A stretch of 45,953 nucleotides of DNA from Halopseudomonas formosensis (GCF_900115905.1 NZ_FOYD01000018.1:1-45953), one strand, 5' to 3'; numbered from the stretch's first letter, positions 11,701 through 21,047 are shown. Made by a program: numbers and translations. The notes: a model not told the origin generated them from the sequence alone.

Positions 11701-11889
11701 GTAGCGCACCTGCGCTACACCTGCGTTGTCTGCGCGCTTACGTCGGCGAGCGGGTGTGCCCCCGGGAGGGACGAGCACCAGCTCGTCCGCGGGGCAGCAG
11801 GAGGGCCCGCCCATCGAGCCAACCGGCGCGCTGCGCTGTTCGCACCCGGGGCGGGTGCTCCTACAAGGTGACGACGCCCGGGGGGCGAG
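11701..11889. repeat. Direct repeat, unit 1
   Basis: Begins with the palindrome GTAGCGCA-CC-TGCGCTAC, then ACCTGCGTTGTCTGCGCGCT, a GGACGAGC-ACCA-GCTCGTCC hairpin (11769-11788) and a family-B REP (11839-11865). A second copy starts exactly 249 bases downstream at 11950. Identity is high with scattered substitutions. Confidence 0.8.
11839..11865 (-). repeat. REP element, family B
   Basis: TTCGCACCCGGGGCGGGTGC followed by TCCTACA. Reverse-complement form of the common Pseudomonas REP GTAGGAGCACCCGCCCCGGG. Further copies at 12088, 35527, 37547 and 37616. Confidence 0.8.
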
Positions 11890-11949
11890 CTTATCGCGCC
11901 CTATGGCGGCCTGTGGGCTCGACGTTCCCGGGCAGCGGCTCCCCGGGGT

Positions 11950-12138
11950 GTAGCGCACCTGCGCTACACCTGCGTTGTCTGCGCGCTTACGTCGGCGAGC
12001 CGGTGCAGCCCCGGGAGGGACGAGCACCAGCTCGTCCGCGGTGCAGCAGGAGGGCCCGCACATCGAGCCAGCAGGTGTGCGACGCTGTTCGCACCCGGGG
12101 CGGGTGCTCCTACAGGATTACGACATCCGGGAGGCGGG
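11950..12138. repeat. Direct repeat, unit 2
   Basis: Second copy of the 11701-11889 unit. It contains the same GTAGCGCA-CC-TGCGCTAC palindrome, family-A hairpin (12018-12037) and family-B REP (12088-12114), and ends 25 bases before the flhB stop codon. Confidence 0.8.
12088..12114 (-). repeat. REP element, family B
   Basis: Same 27-base sequence as 11839-11865. It lies just past flhB, where a REP in the transcript could slow 3' decay or end transcription. Confidence 0.8.
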
Positions 12139-12140
12139 TT

Positions 12141-12156
12141 CACGGCAGCCGCCGTG
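12141..12156. terminator. Hairpin just after flhB
   Basis: CACGGC-AGCC-GCCGTG, a perfect 6-bp stem 8 bases past the flhB stop on the minus strand. It lacks a U-tract, so any termination would depend on the adjoining REP hairpins or Rho. Confidence 0.3.
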
Positions 12157-12163
12157 TTCCGTC

Positions 12164-13297
12164 TTACTCGTCCCGGCGCAGATCCTCCGGGATCGGCGGT
12201 TCGGGCATGGGGCCGGGACGCTGTCCCTTGCCCTGCTGATACTGGCGGATCTGGTAGACATAGGCCAGCACCTGGGCCACGGCGAGATAGAGACCGGCGG
12301 GGATCGGCTGCTCGAGTTCGGTACTGTAGTACACCGCCCGTGCCAGCGGCGGCGATTCGAGGACGATGACATCGTGCTCGGTGGCGACCTCGCGGATCTT
12401 CTGCGCCAGAAAGTCGGCGCCCTTGGCCACCACCACCGGCGCGCCGGATTGCACCGGGTCGTATTTCAGCGCCACCGCGTAGTGGGTCGGGTTGGTGATT
12501 ACCACGTCGGCCTTGGGTACCTCGCCCATCATGCGCCGCTCGGCCATTTCCCGCTGCAGCTGGCGGACACGGGACTTGACCTCGGGCTTGCCCTCGCTGT
12601 CCTTGTACTCGTCGCGCACTTCCTGCTTGGTCATCTTGGTTTTCTGCTTGTTGTCCCAGATCTGGAAGGGCACATCCACTGCCGCGATCAGGATCAGCGC
12701 CGATGCCAGCAGCACCAGTGACGTGCCCAGCACCCAGGCACTGTGGGTGATGGCCGTGGGCAGGGGCTGGTTGCCCAGCGCCAGCAGATCATCGGTGCGC
12801 ATGTTGAGCACCACCAGGGCCATGACCAGCACCACCAGGAACTTGGCCAGGGCCTTGAGCAGCTCGACCAGTGCCTTGATGGAGAACATCCGCTTGAGCC
12901 CGGCCAGGGGGTTGAGCCGTTCGCCCTTGGGGGCCAGCAGCTTGGCGCTGAACAGCCAGCCGCCGAGCAGCACCGGGCCGACCAGCGCTGCCACCAGCAG
13001 CATGAACAGCAGCGGCGCCAGCCCCGAAAAACCGTGGTTGAGTGAAGACAGCAGGTGCAGGCCCATGCTGTCGGTGTTGTACAGGGCCTCGCGCTCGATG
13101 GAAAAGTTGTACACCATCAGGTCCATCAACCGCTGCGCCAGGCGCGGACCGAGCATCAGCAGGCCGACTGCCGCCACCATGACCACGGCCAGGGTATTGA
13201 GCTCCTTGGACCGGGCAACCTGGCCTTTCTCGCGGGATTCCTTCTGGCGTTTCGCCGTGGGTTCTTCCGTGCGTTCCTGGCCGCTGTCTTCCGCCAT
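12164..13297 (-). CDS. flhB: Flagellar export switch protein FlhB
   Basis: 377 aa. Inner-membrane component of the flagellar type III export gate that switches substrates from hook to filament. It has the charged N-terminus EDSGQERTEEPTAKRQKESR, hydrophobic segments over about 25-215, and the self-cleavage motif NPTH in ADVVITNPTHYAVALKYDP. The ATG at 13297 overlaps the fliR stop by one base (TGATG); an upstream in-frame ATG at 13327 lies inside fliR and is rejected. It is the last gene of the long fli block. flhA, which often lies near flhB, is not in the window. Confidence 0.95.
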   Translation of the reverse strand: MAEDSGQERTEEPTAKRQKESREKGQVARSKELNTLAVVMVAAVGLLMLGPRLAQRLMDLMVYNFSIEREALYNTDSMGLHLLSSLNHGFSGLAPLLFMLLVAALVGPVLLGGWLFSAKLLAPKGERLNPLAGLKRMFSIKALVELLKALAKFLVVLVMALVVLNMRTDDLLALGNQPLPTAITHSAWVLGTSLVLLASALILIAAVDVPFQIWDNKQKTKMTKQEVRDEYKDSEGKPEVKSRVRQLQREMAERRMMGEVPKADVVITNPTHYAVALKYDPVQSGAPVVVAKGADFLAQKIREVATEHDVIVLESPPLARAVYYSTELEQPIPAGLYLAVAQVLAYVYQIRQYQQGKGQRPGPMPEPPIPEDLRRDE

Positions 13298-14073
13298 CAG
13301 CGCGCCCCCACCATTTCCCGCAGCCAAATCAGGGCTTCGGAGGCCAGCAGGTGATACTGCCCGGCGGCATTACCCAGCAATACCCAGAGAATGAACAGAC
13401 CGAAGACCAGGGTCAGCGGAAAGCCGATGGAGAAGATGTTCAGCTGGGGGGCGGCGCGCATCATCACGCCGAAGGACAGGTTGACGATCAGCAGCGCGGT
13501 GATTGCCGGCAGACCGATCAGCAGCGCCGAGGCCATGACCCAGGAAAAGCGCAGCACCAGGGTGTGGAAGTCCACCGCCTGCAGGGTCTGACCTATGGGC
13601 AGGGTGGTGAAGCTCTCCACCAGCACCTCGATCACCACCAGATGCCCGTTGAGCGCCAGAAACAGCAGGGTCACCAGCATGGTGAACACCTGGGCCACGA
13701 CCGCCACGGAGATCCCCATGGCCGGATCGTTCATCGAGGCAAACCCCAGCCCCATCTGCATGGCGACGATCTGCCCGGCAATCACATGGATCTGGAACAG
13801 CAGCTGCAGCAGAAAGCCCATGCTGGCACCGATCAGTATCTGCTCGGCAATGACCACCCAGGTACTCAGCGCCAGGGGCTCGAGCTGCGGTACTTCGGCA
13901 ATCTGCGGCGCCACCAGCGCGGTCAGGGCCAGCGCCAGATACAGACGGATGCGCATCGGCAGCAGCTGGGTACCTATCACCGGCATGGTCATGAGCACTG
14001 CGCCGATACGGAACAGTACCCACAGATAGCCGGCAATCCAGCGGCCGATATCACTGCCCGCCAGTTCGATCAT
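13297..14073 (-). CDS. fliR: Flagellar export gate protein FliR
   Basis: 258 aa, multi-spanning inner-membrane protein of the FliPQR export gate. Typical segments include GYLWVLFRIGAVLMTMPVIG at the N-terminus, GFASMNDPAMGISVAVVAQV in the middle and FSIGFPLTLVFGLFILWVLL near the end. The start overlaps the fliQ stop by one base, and its own stop overlaps flhB by one base, so the three are translationally coupled. Confidence 0.95.
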   Translation of the reverse strand: MIELAGSDIGRWIAGYLWVLFRIGAVLMTMPVIGTQLLPMRIRLYLALALTALVAPQIAEVPQLEPLALSTWVVIAEQILIGASMGFLLQLLFQIHVIAGQIVAMQMGLGFASMNDPAMGISVAVVAQVFTMLVTLLFLALNGHLVVIEVLVESFTTLPIGQTLQAVDFHTLVLRFSWVMASALLIGLPAITALLIVNLSFGVMMRAAPQLNIFSIGFPLTLVFGLFILWVLLGNAAGQYHLLASEALIWLREMVGAR

Positions 14074-14342
14074 CAGCCGATCAGCCCCGGAATGCTGCGG
14101 TACAGCTGGTCGGTGAACTCGATCAGCTGGCGTACCAGCCAGGGACCGAGAAAGATGATGGTGACGAAGGTGAACAGCAGGCGCGGCAGGAAGCTCAGCG
14201 TCTGCTCGTTGATCTGGGTAGCGGCCTGAAATACCGCTACCATGAGACCGACCAGCAGACTGGGCACCACTATCACCGCGACTATGATGGTGGTCAGCCA
14301 GAGTGCCTGGCGGAACAGATCCACTGCTACTTCAGGTGTCAT
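14073..14342 (-). CDS. fliQ: Flagellar export gate protein FliQ
   Basis: 89 aa, the family length, with two hydrophobic helices (LWLTTIIVAVIVVPSLLVGL and LFTFVTIIFLGPWLVRQLIE). The start MTPEVAVDLFRQALW is typical. Coupled to fliR by a 1-base overlap, but separated from fliP by a 101-base spacer that contains a REP-like hairpin, unusual within this otherwise tight gene string. Confidence 0.95.
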   Translation of the reverse strand: MTPEVAVDLFRQALWLTTIIVAVIVVPSLLVGLMVAVFQAATQINEQTLSFLPRLLFTFVTIIFLGPWLVRQLIEFTDQLYRSIPGLIG

Positions 14343-14384
14343 TGTTCAGTCTCCTCCATGGAGCCGGAGCCGCGTATATCTGTC

Positions 14385-14402
14385 GGCGAGCCGGTGCTCG
14401 CC
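14385..14402. repeat. REP-like hairpin inside the fliP-fliQ spacer
   Basis: GGCGAGC-CGGT-GCTCGCC, a perfect 7-bp stem. It is the family-A type seen at 11291 and falls between the fliP stop (14444) and fliQ start (14342). It could reduce read-through or segment the mRNA. Confidence 0.7.
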
Positions 14403-14443
14403 AACCGCTGGGAAGCCTGCAGTGCGGAGTTCACGCGCGCCCC

Positions 14444-15196
14444 CTAGGTCACCGCAAAGCTGGCGGCCAGGGTACCTATGATCAGGGCCCAGCCGTCGAC
14501 CAGCACGAACAGCATGATCTTGAACGGCAGCGAGATGATCAGCGGCGACAGCATCATCATACCCATGGCCATGAGCACGCTGGCCACCACCAGATCGATC
14601 ACCAGAAAGGGGATGAAGATCATGAAGCCGATCTGGAAGGCGGTCTTGAGCTCCGAGGTGACGAAGGCGGGTACCAGGATATGAAAGGGCACGTCCTCGG
14701 GCCCGGTCAGATCGGTGCGCTTGGCCAGCCTGACGAACAGCTCCAGATCGGTCTCCCGGGTCTGCGCCAGCATGAACTCACGCATGGGACCACCCGCTGC
14801 CTCGAGCGCCTGCTGGGGTGCCAGCTCCTCGTTCAGATAGGGCTGCAGCGCATCGTTGTTGATGCGCTCGAATACCGGGGCCATGATGAACAGGGTGAGA
14901 AACAGCGCCAGCCCTATGAGGATCTGGCTGGAAGGCGTCGACTGCAGACCCAGAGCCTGACGCAGGATGGCGAACACTATGATGATGCGGGTGAAGCTGG
15001 TCATCATCATGACGAACGCCGGAATGAAGGTCAGCGCACTCATCAGCAGCAGGATCTGCAGGCTGACCGAGTAGGTCTGCTGGCCCTCGGCGTCGGTGGT
15101 CAGGGTGATGGCCGGCAGACTCAGGGGGTCGCCGGCGGTCTGGGCAAACGCCATGGGCGTCAGCAGGGTCAACAACAGCAGCGCCCAGCGCATCAT
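14444..15196 (-). CDS. fliP: Flagellar export gate protein FliP
   Basis: 250 aa with a cleavable-looking signal peptide ([19 protein letters not shown]), as is known for FliP, followed by family segments [40 protein letters not shown] and the C-terminal [20 protein letters not shown]. Forms the pentameric core of the export gate with FliQ and FliR. The start overlaps the fliO stop by 4 bases. Confidence 0.95.
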   Translation of the reverse strand: MMRWALLLLTLLTPMAFAQTAGDPLSLPAITLTTDAEGQQTYSVSLQILLLMSALTFIPAFVMMMTSFTRIIIVFAILRQALGLQSTPSSQILIGLALFLTLFIMAPVFERINNDALQPYLNEELAPQQALEAAGGPMREFMLAQTRETDLELFVRLAKRTDLTGPEDVPFHILVPAFVTSELKTAFQIGFMIFIPFLVIDLVVASVLMAMGMMMLSPLIISLPFKIMLFVLVDGWALIIGTLAASFAVT

Positions 15197-15612
15197 GGCT
15201 TCTGGTCCCTCTTCAGCATTGCCTGCAGCTTGCGGGCGAAATCGCCACCGCCAGCTCCAGCGTCATCCGTTACCGGTTCTTCCAGCACATGCAGGGTGGT
15301 GATGCGCCCGGGAGATATGCCCAGCAGCAGCTGCCGGCCACCGACCTCGACCAGGGCCAGGCGATCACGCGGCCCCAGCGGATAGAGGCTGATGACACGG
15401 ATATGCTGGCCGCCCTGGGGGGCCAGCGGGCCGACCCGGCGCATCAGGTAGCCGAGCAGGAAGATCAGCCCGACCACCACCAGCAGCCCCAATCCCATCT
15501 GCACCAGCTGACCGGTCAGGCTGGTGCCGGGCCCCGGTTCGGCAGCGGCCGCCGTCAGCGGCAACGCCAGCAGCCCCGTCAGCGGGGCGCACGTCCACCG
15601 GCGCAACAGCAT
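15193..15612 (-). CDS. fliO: Flagellar assembly protein FliO
   Basis: 139 aa bitopic membrane protein that helps FliP assemble. An N-terminal signal-like stretch is followed by a transmembrane helix ([20 protein letters not shown]) and a small cytoplasmic domain with [20 protein letters not shown]. One base separates it from fliN and it overlaps fliP by 4 bases. FliO is poorly conserved, but position and topology make the call secure. Confidence 0.9.
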   Translation of the reverse strand: MLLRRWTCAPLTGLLALPLTAAAAEPGPGTSLTGQLVQMGLGLLVVVGLIFLLGYLMRRVGPLAPQGGQHIRVISLYPLGPRDRLALVEVGGRQLLLGISPGRITTLHVLEEPVTDDAGAGGGDFARKLQAMLKRDQKP

Positions 15613-15613
15613 G

Positions 15614-16075
15614 TCAGCTGAGCTTCTTGATGCGTTCGGCCTGGCTGATCACGTCGGTCAGACGGATACCGAACTTCTCGTTGACCACCACCACTTCCCC
15701 ATGGGCGATCAGGGTACCGTTGACCTTGACGTCCAGCGGCTCACCCGCCAGACGATCCAGCTCCACCACGGAGCCCTGGTTGAGCTGCAGCAGGTTGCGG
15801 ATGGTGATATCGGTGTTGCCGACCTCCATGGAGATGGTCACCGGGATATCCAGAATCACGTCCAGATTGGGGCCATCGGCACTGCCGAAGGGGTTGTCCG
15901 ACGCCTCTCGCCGGGGCGCACCGAACTCCTCCATCGGAGGTCGGGATACGTTATCCCCCAACAGGGTATCAATGTCATCCTGACTGGCGTTACCTGCCTC
16001 GTTCAGTGCGGCGGCCCATTCATCTGCCAGCGCCTGCTCCTCCGGACTGATCTCGTCCTTTCTGTCCTCAGCCAT
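15614..16075 (-). CDS. fliN: Flagellar switch protein FliN
   Basis: 153 aa. An acidic N-terminal extension (MAEDRKDEISPEEQALADEW) precedes the SpoA domain: VILDIPVTISMEVGNTDITI, ELDRLAGEPLDVKVNG, EVVVVNEKFGIRLTDVIS. Part of the C-ring that sets rotation direction and docks the export ATPase complex. 57 bases downstream of fliM. Confidence 0.95.
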   Translation of the reverse strand: MAEDRKDEISPEEQALADEWAAALNEAGNASQDDIDTLLGDNVSRPPMEEFGAPRREASDNPFGSADGPNLDVILDIPVTISMEVGNTDITIRNLLQLNQGSVVELDRLAGEPLDVKVNGTLIAHGEVVVVNEKFGIRLTDVISQAERIKKLS

Positions 16076-16132
16076 CTTGCCTGACCCTCGTTTACCTGTA
16101 GTACTGCGTTAATGCTGACTGCCCTTCCCTGT

Positions 16133-17104
16133 TCAGCGGGGACGGGTAATGGGTCCGAGAATCTGCAGGGCCAGATTGCCCCTGGCAGATCCCAGTCGTG
16201 CCTTGAAGGTGGGAACCCCATTGGCGCAGAGCACCATGTGTTCGGGCATTTCCACCGGTATCACATCGCCGGGCTGCATGCTCAGCAGGTCACGCAGCTT
16301 CAGCTCGCGCCGCACCACGGTGGCACTGAGCGGCACCTTGGCGGCGGTGATCTCCTCACGCAGGGCCTTCACCCAGCGCTCGTCATGCTCATCGACATCT
16401 GATTGCACCCCGGAATCCAGCACCTCGCGCAGGGGCTCGATCATCGAATAGGGCATGGTCACGTGCATCTCGCCGCCGCCGCCATCCAGTTCGATATGGA
16501 AGGTGGAAACCACCACCACCTCGCTGGGGCTGACGATATTGGCCAGAGCCGGGTTGACCTCGGAGTTGACGTACTCGAACTGCACATCCTTGACCGCCTG
16601 CCAGGCCTCCTTCAGATCAACGAAGGCCTGCTCCAGCACCATGCGCACTACCCGCAGCTCGGTGGGGGTGAACTCGCGGCCCTCGATCTTGGCATGCCGG
16701 CCATCGCCACCGAAGAAATTGTCCACCAGCTTGAACACCAGACGGGCGTCCAGGATGAACAGGGCCGTGCCGCGCAGGGGCTTCATCTTCACCAGGTTGA
16801 GGCTGGTCGGGACGTACAGGGTGTGAACGTATTCGCCGAACTTCATTACCTGGACGCCCCCCACCGAGACGTCGGCGGAGCGGCGCAGCAGATTGAACAT
16901 GCTGATGCGGGTGTAGCGGGCGAAGCGTTCGTTGATCATTTCCAGCGTGGGCATGCGCCCGCGCACTATCCTGTCCTGGCTGGTCAGGTCGTAGCTTCTG
17001 ACGCCGCCCGGCTCACTGTCCTGCTCACTGTCAATGATGCCCTCGTCCACCCCGTGCAGCAGGGCATCGATTTCATCCTGGGAAAGCAGATCCTGAACCG
17101 CCAT
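16133..17104 (-). CDS. fliM: Flagellar switch protein FliM
   Basis: 323 aa. The N-terminal peptide DLLSQDEIDALLHGVDEG is the CheY-phosphate binding site, a CheC-like middle domain includes FARYTRISMFNLLRRSADVS, and the C-terminal SpoA domain ends at RLGSARGNLALQILGPI. Lies 10 bases after fliL in the same operon. Confidence 0.96.
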   Translation of the reverse strand: MAVQDLLSQDEIDALLHGVDEGIIDSEQDSEPGGVRSYDLTSQDRIVRGRMPTLEMINERFARYTRISMFNLLRRSADVSVGGVQVMKFGEYVHTLYVPTSLNLVKMKPLRGTALFILDARLVFKLVDNFFGGDGRHAKIEGREFTPTELRVVRMVLEQAFVDLKEAWQAVKDVQFEYVNSEVNPALANIVSPSEVVVVSTFHIELDGGGGEMHVTMPYSMIEPLREVLDSGVQSDVDEHDERWVKALREEITAAKVPLSATVVRRELKLRDLLSMQPGDVIPVEMPEHMVLCANGVPTFKARLGSARGNLALQILGPITRPR

Positions 17105-17114
17105 ATTATTTTTC

Positions 17115-17627
17115 CTATTGCAGAACCAGATTGGTGAACAGTACCGACTCGATTATCGGCTTGCCGAGCTCCTGTTCCATCAGGGTCTGTACCGCAAGGG
17201 TGGCCTGCTCGCGCAGTTTTTCCTTGCCTTCGGCAGACATCAGTTGTTCGAAATCAGCACTACTGAACAGCATCACCAGTTGATTGCGTATCAAGGGTGA
17301 ATGTTCCGTTGCTGCTGCCATGGCTTCGGGGTCGCGGCCCATGAGTACCACGCTGACCTGCATGTAACGCTGGCGCCCGCCATGGGCATAGTTCACGGTG
17401 AACGCCGGATCCAGCGGCTGATAGAGCGCCGGCAGCCGGGCCGGCTCCCTGGCCGCCTCGCTGACCGCGCCGTTGCCGTTACTACCGGACATCAGTGCGT
17501 AGGTCAGTCCCGCCGCCGACAGCAGGAAAGCCACCAGCCCCACGCAGATCAGGATCAGGGACTTGCTCTTTCCTTCGGGTTTTACTTGCGGAGCCTGTTG
17601 CTGGGCTCCCGCCTGGTTTCTTGCCAT
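17115..17627 (-). CDS. fliL: Flagellar basal body protein FliL
   Basis: 170 aa. Single transmembrane helix (LILICVGLVAFLLSAAGLTY, about 24-45) followed by a periplasmic domain with the family features LDPAFTVNYAHGGRQRYMQV and a C-terminal FTNLVLQ. FliL associates with the stator. First gene of the fliLMNOPQR-flhB string, preceded by a sigma54-type promoter at 17677-17692. Confidence 0.92.
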   Translation of the reverse strand: MARNQAGAQQQAPQVKPEGKSKSLILICVGLVAFLLSAAGLTYALMSGSNGNGAVSEAAREPARLPALYQPLDPAFTVNYAHGGRQRYMQVSVVLMGRDPEAMAAATEHSPLIRNQLVMLFSSADFEQLMSAEGKEKLREQATLAVQTLMEQELGKPIIESVLFTNLVLQ

Positions 17628-17676
17628 GACAAATTTCCGTCGCCAGTTGGCGCTTGACCGCCTGTGGTGAATTTAC

Positions 17677-17692
17677 TGCATTGATCATGCCA
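17677..17692 (-). promoter_or_regulatory. Sigma54-type promoter of fliL operon
   Basis: Minus strand TGGCATGATCAATGCA: GG and GC exactly 10 bases apart, close to the consensus TGGCACG-N4-TTGCA. Transcription would begin near 17665, leaving a leader of about 40 bases before fliL. FleQ or FleR is the likely activator. Confidence 0.75.
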
Positions 17693-17866
17693 GAAGCGCG
17701 ACGGATGCGCGGCCTCCGGCAGCTGCGCACAAGGATAAAGCCCAGCGGCGCAAATGTCTCACATTGCCATGGCAGAATTGCGGGTGGGCATTGCCCCGCA
17801 GTGGCTGCGGGGCGCGGGTGGGAGAAGGCTGGCCAGCGACTCCGGTACGATCCGGAGCCGTCCCGG

Positions 17867-19138
17867 TCAGACGTAGTAGTCCACGAGGCCACGCAGCGGT
17901 CGTTCGACCCGCGGTGTCAAGGTGGTGACGGGGTCATTGTCGGCTGCGCCGCCTTCGGATCTGCCGGTGCCGCCCTGCCTGCCCGAGCGCTCCGCCAGCT
18001 GCCCGTCACCCTGGCGAGACTGCTCGCCGGCGGAACGGTCCGTGACGCTAACCTGGGTCTGCTCCAGGCCCTGGCCGGCAAACATCTCGCGCAGGCGATG
18101 CATCTGACCTTCCAGCGCTTCCCGCACGCCGGGGTTCTGGCTGACGAACTGAACCTGCAGTTCCTGACCGCGGTTCTGGATATGAATCTCCAGCGGTCCC
18201 AGCTCCGCCGGGTCCAGCTGGATCTCCACACTGCGCAGGTTCTGGCTAGACATCCACATCACCCGCTCAACCATGGCCTCGCCCCAGCTCTGATGGCCGA
18301 AGGGCACCGTGGCCGGCTGCATGGCGGCCGCTACCGGGCGAGCGGTCAGCGGGGTCGCGGCGCTGCCCGAGGCAGCATGGCTGCGGCCCAGGCCTTCCAG
18401 CGCGTCGCCCTCCTCTCCCTGCCCGGTACGGGCGGGGTCCATCTGCTCCAGCAGCCGGCTGAACTGGGTTGCGGTCACCGGTGCCGCCTCCCCCATGGTG
18501 CGCTGCATCAGGGCTGCCAGGTCCTGCTGCCCCGGCAGCTGGACCGTGGCAGACTGGCCGGCGGGCGAAGCGGTTGCCACAGTCGCGGCGGTCGACGTGT
18601 TGGTCGCGCCGCTGCGGACAGTGTCGGTCAGCTGCGCAGCACCGTCGGCCCGCCCGCCGGGCGTGCCCGGATCAGCGTCCAGCATCCCAGCCTCCGGGTT
18701 GGTTACCGGAAGCTGGCCCTGGGCGTTGATGCCCGGCATCTGGGTAACGGGCTGGGCTGCGGAGCCCGGCTCCCCACCGGGGATTGCGGTCCGGGGTACA
18801 GCGCCGGGCTGCAGCAACTGCATCCACTGGCTGATGACGGCCAGCGCCTCACCACTCACAGGCTCACCGTCCTGCTGCGGCAGCTGCTCGATCAATTGCT
18901 GCCACTCGGACGGCAAGACCTTGCCGTCAACGGCAAGGCTTGCCTCCTCCAATGCCGCCAGCTGGTCCGCGCTCAGACTGTCGACCAGCGACTCCAGCTC
19001 CTCGGGCAACTGCTCGGCAAGCAGACCGGCGAACAGCTCCCCACCCTCGCCCACCGTTGATTTCTGCGGGCTGGAGCTGCCCTGAGCAAGGCGCAGATCG
19101 CTACTGAAGATGGCCATCAAGGCCTGACTGGTGGACAT
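17867..19138 (-). CDS. fliK: Flagellar hook-length control protein FliK
   Basis: 423 aa. Low-complexity Ala/Gly/Thr/Gln-rich N-terminal two-thirds, then the conserved C-terminal domain with VEIQLDPAELGPLEIHIQNR and VQFVSQNPGVREALEGQMHR. It is secreted during hook growth and triggers the FlhB switch. The ATG at 19138 (MSTSQALMAIF) has GGAG about 9 bases upstream; the open frame to 19162 is not preferred. It follows fliJ directly, with its own sigma54-type promoter. Confidence 0.9.
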   Translation of the reverse strand: MSTSQALMAIFSSDLRLAQGSSSPQKSTVGEGGELFAGLLAEQLPEELESLVDSLSADQLAALEEASLAVDGKVLPSEWQQLIEQLPQQDGEPVSGEALAVISQWMQLLQPGAVPRTAIPGGEPGSAAQPVTQMPGINAQGQLPVTNPEAGMLDADPGTPGGRADGAAQLTDTVRSGATNTSTAATVATASPAGQSATVQLPGQQDLAALMQRTMGEAAPVTATQFSRLLEQMDPARTGQGEEGDALEGLGRSHAASGSAATPLTARPVAAAMQPATVPFGHQSWGEAMVERVMWMSSQNLRSVEIQLDPAELGPLEIHIQNRGQELQVQFVSQNPGVREALEGQMHRLREMFAGQGLEQTQVSVTDRSAGEQSRQGDGQLAERSGRQGGTGRSEGGAADNDPVTTLTPRVERPLRGLVDYYV

Positions 19139-19217
19139 CGGGACTCTCCATGAAAGACGCAATCGCGGTCAATTGCAGCCTGCCCGCGGCAGGATTTATC
19201 TGTGCTGCAGGTTATGG

Positions 19218-19233
19218 AGCAACTTCCGGGCCA
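19218..19233 (-). promoter_or_regulatory. Sigma54-type promoter of fliK
   Basis: Minus strand TGGCCCGGAAGTTGCT, GG-N10-GC, differing from TGGCACG-N4-TTGCW at one defined position. It lies between the fliJ stop (19247) and the fliK start (19138), 80 bases before the ATG. Confidence 0.75.
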
Positions 19234-19246
19234 AGGCGGCGCCGGA

Positions 19247-19705
19247 TCATTCGTTGCTGGAGCTGCGGTGACTGAACAGGCGCTGGGTCAGCTCATCCAG
19301 CAGCTTCTGCTCCTGCTTGTCAGCCCGGGCCCGGGCCTCTTCCCGGTAACGCTCGATCAGCTTGCGCAGCGCCTCGACCCGCTGGTAGCGCTGGCGCCAG
19401 TTGTCCCGGGCCCGCTGCAGGCTCTCGGCATACCAGTCCACCGTCTGCCTCTGCTGCTCGACGGCCACGTGCATCTGGCTCATGAAGCGCTGGTAGTTGA
19501 TCAGCCAGTCACGGCCCACACCCTGACTGCCGCGCTGGGTCCAGCCCTTCTCGTATTCGCTGGCATAGTGCTCCAGGTCACGCAGGCGGTTACCGGCGTC
19601 CTCCAGCTGCCGCTGGCATTCCCCGAGGGTACGGGCGGCCTTGCGCTCCTCTTCCAGCGCCATGTCCAGCACCGGCGCCATGCGTCTGGCTCTGGGATCA
19701 GTCAT
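19247..19705 (-). CDS. fliJ: Flagellar export chaperone FliJ
   Basis: 152 aa, almost entirely charged alpha-helix ([20 protein letters not shown] ... [20 protein letters not shown]), as expected for the coiled-coil FliJ stalk that binds the FliI hexamer. Overlaps the end of fliI by 8 bases. No membrane segment. Confidence 0.9.
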   Translation of the reverse strand: MTDPRARRMAPVLDMALEEERKAARTLGECQRQLEDAGNRLRDLEHYASEYEKGWTQRGSQGVGRDWLINYQRFMSQMHVAVEQQRQTVDWYAESLQRARDNWRQRYQRVEALRKLIERYREEARARADKQEQKLLDELTQRLFSHRSSSNE

Positions 19706-21047
19706 TGATCAGCTGTTCCAGCTCCGCGCGGCTCTGTTCCAGACTGAAGCTCTCCCGCAGCCCCTGGCGCAGGAAGGCCTGGATGGCGGGCATCCTGGCG
19801 ATGGCCTTGTCGGTCATGGGGTCCGAGCCGGCGGCGTAGGCGCCGACACTGATCAGGTCGCGGCTCTGCTGATAGCGGGCGTACAGCTGCTTGAGCTGCT
19901 GGGCCTGACGCAGGTGCTCGGGGGTGACTATCTGCGGCATGGCACGGCTGATCGAGGCCTCGATATCGATGGCCGGGTAGTGCCCTTCTTCGGCCAGCCG
20001 CCGCGACAGCACCACGTGACCATCGAGAATGGCCCGCGCGGAATCGGCAATGGGATCCTGCTGGTCATCCCCCTCCGACAGCACGGTATAGAAGGCGGTG
20101 ATGGAACCGCCACCCTGCTCGGCGTTACCGGCCCGCTCGACCAGCGCCGGCAGCTTGGCAAAGACCGAAGGGGGGTAGCCCTTGGTCGCCGGCGGCTCGC
20201 CGATGGCCAGGGCGATCTCCCGCTGGGCCTGGGCATAGCGGGTCAGGGAATCCATCAGCAGCAGCACGTTCTTGCCCTTGTCGCGGAAATATTCCGCCAC
20301 CCGGGTGCAGTACATGGCGGCGCGCAGGCGCATCAGCGGCGCATCATCGGCTGGAGAAGCCACCACCACGGAGCGCGCCAGGCCTTCGGTACCGAGAATC
20401 TCCTCGATGAACTCCTTGACCTCGCGACCCCGTTCACCAACCAGACCGACCACGATGATCTCCGCCTCGGTGAAGCGGGTCATCATGCCCAGCAGCACGC
20501 TCTTGCCCACGCCGCTACCGGCAAACAGCCCCAGACGCTGGCCGCGACCCACGGTCAGCATGCTGTTGATTGCGCGGATGCCCACATCCAGCGTCTCGTC
20601 AATCGGATGGCGCTTGAGCGGGTTGATGGTCGGACCGTCCAGGCTGACCCAGTCCTCGCAGACGAAGGCACCCTTGCCGTCCAGCGGTCGACCGATGCCG
20701 TCCAGCACGCGACCGAGCATGCCGCTGCCCATCGGCAGCTTGCCACCGCCGGCGGAGGGCACCACGCGGGCGCCGGGCTGCATGCTCTGCATGCGATCGA
20801 CCGGCATGAGATAGATCTTGCTGCCGGCAAAGCCGACCACCTCGGCTTCGACCCGCTCCTCCCCCTGGGGCGTCTCGTTGATCACCACGCAGCGGCTGCC
20901 GACCTGGGCCTTGAGGCCCTCGGCCTCCAGGGTCAGGCCGACCATGCGGATCAGCCGGCCCTCGACCACAGGTGCCGCGGGCAGCTCCACTGCCGGCACG
21001 TAGCCGCTGAGCCGCCGGGCAAAACTGATACGCCGGGCTTCAGTCAT
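19698..21047 (-). CDS. fliI: Flagellum-specific ATPase FliI
   Basis: 449 aa F1-beta-like ATPase of the export apparatus. Walker A is GSGVGKS in [18 protein letters not shown], Walker B is [20 protein letters not shown], and [20 protein letters not shown] is a family signature. It overlaps fliH by 8 bases and fliJ by 8 bases, so the ATPase, its regulator FliH and the stalk FliJ are translationally linked. Confidence 0.96.
   Translation of the reverse strand: MTEARRISFARRLSGYVPAVELPAAPVVEGRLIRMVGLTLEAEGLKAQVGSRCVVINETPQGEERVEAEVVGFAGSKIYLMPVDRMQSMQPGARVVPSAGGGKLPMGSGMLGRVLDGIGRPLDGKGAFVCEDWVSLDGPTINPLKRHPIDETLDVGIRAINSMLTVGRGQRLGLFAGSGVGKSVLLGMMTRFTEAEIIVVGLVGERGREVKEFIEEILGTEGLARSVVVASPADDAPLMRLRAAMYCTRVAEYFRDKGKNVLLLMDSLTRYAQAQREIALAIGEPPATKGYPPSVFAKLPALVERAGNAEQGGGSITAFYTVLSEGDDQQDPIADSARAILDGHVVLSRRLAEEGHYPAIDIEASISRAMPQIVTPEHLRQAQQLKQLYARYQQSRDLISVGAYAAGSDPMTDKAIARMPAIQAFLRQGLRESFSLEQSRAELEQLIND

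Larger units (their letters stand above)
11182..12163. other. Repeat-rich gap between SIMPL gene and flhB
   Basis: 982 bp without an intact recognisable gene. From left to right: family-A hairpins (11249, 11291), small-ORF repeat copy B (11329-11570), an IS110-like transposase tail (11608-11697), and a direct duplication of about 190 bp (11701-11889 and 11950-12138). Each duplicate contains one family-A and one family-B hairpin. This looks like an accretion site for mobile DNA just behind the flagellar block. Confidence 0.75.

Noticed and set aside
11571..12163. A 190-codon plus-strand ORF (11667-12239) and a 151-codon minus ORF as genes
   Set aside because: Both are made of duplicated palindromic repeats; only the short transposase-like tail carries a recognisable motif.
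17742..17769. Minus-strand TGGCAATGTGAGACATTTGC as a second sigma54 promoter before fliL
   Set aside because: The GG to GC distance is about five bases too long; the site at 17677-17692 has exact spacing.
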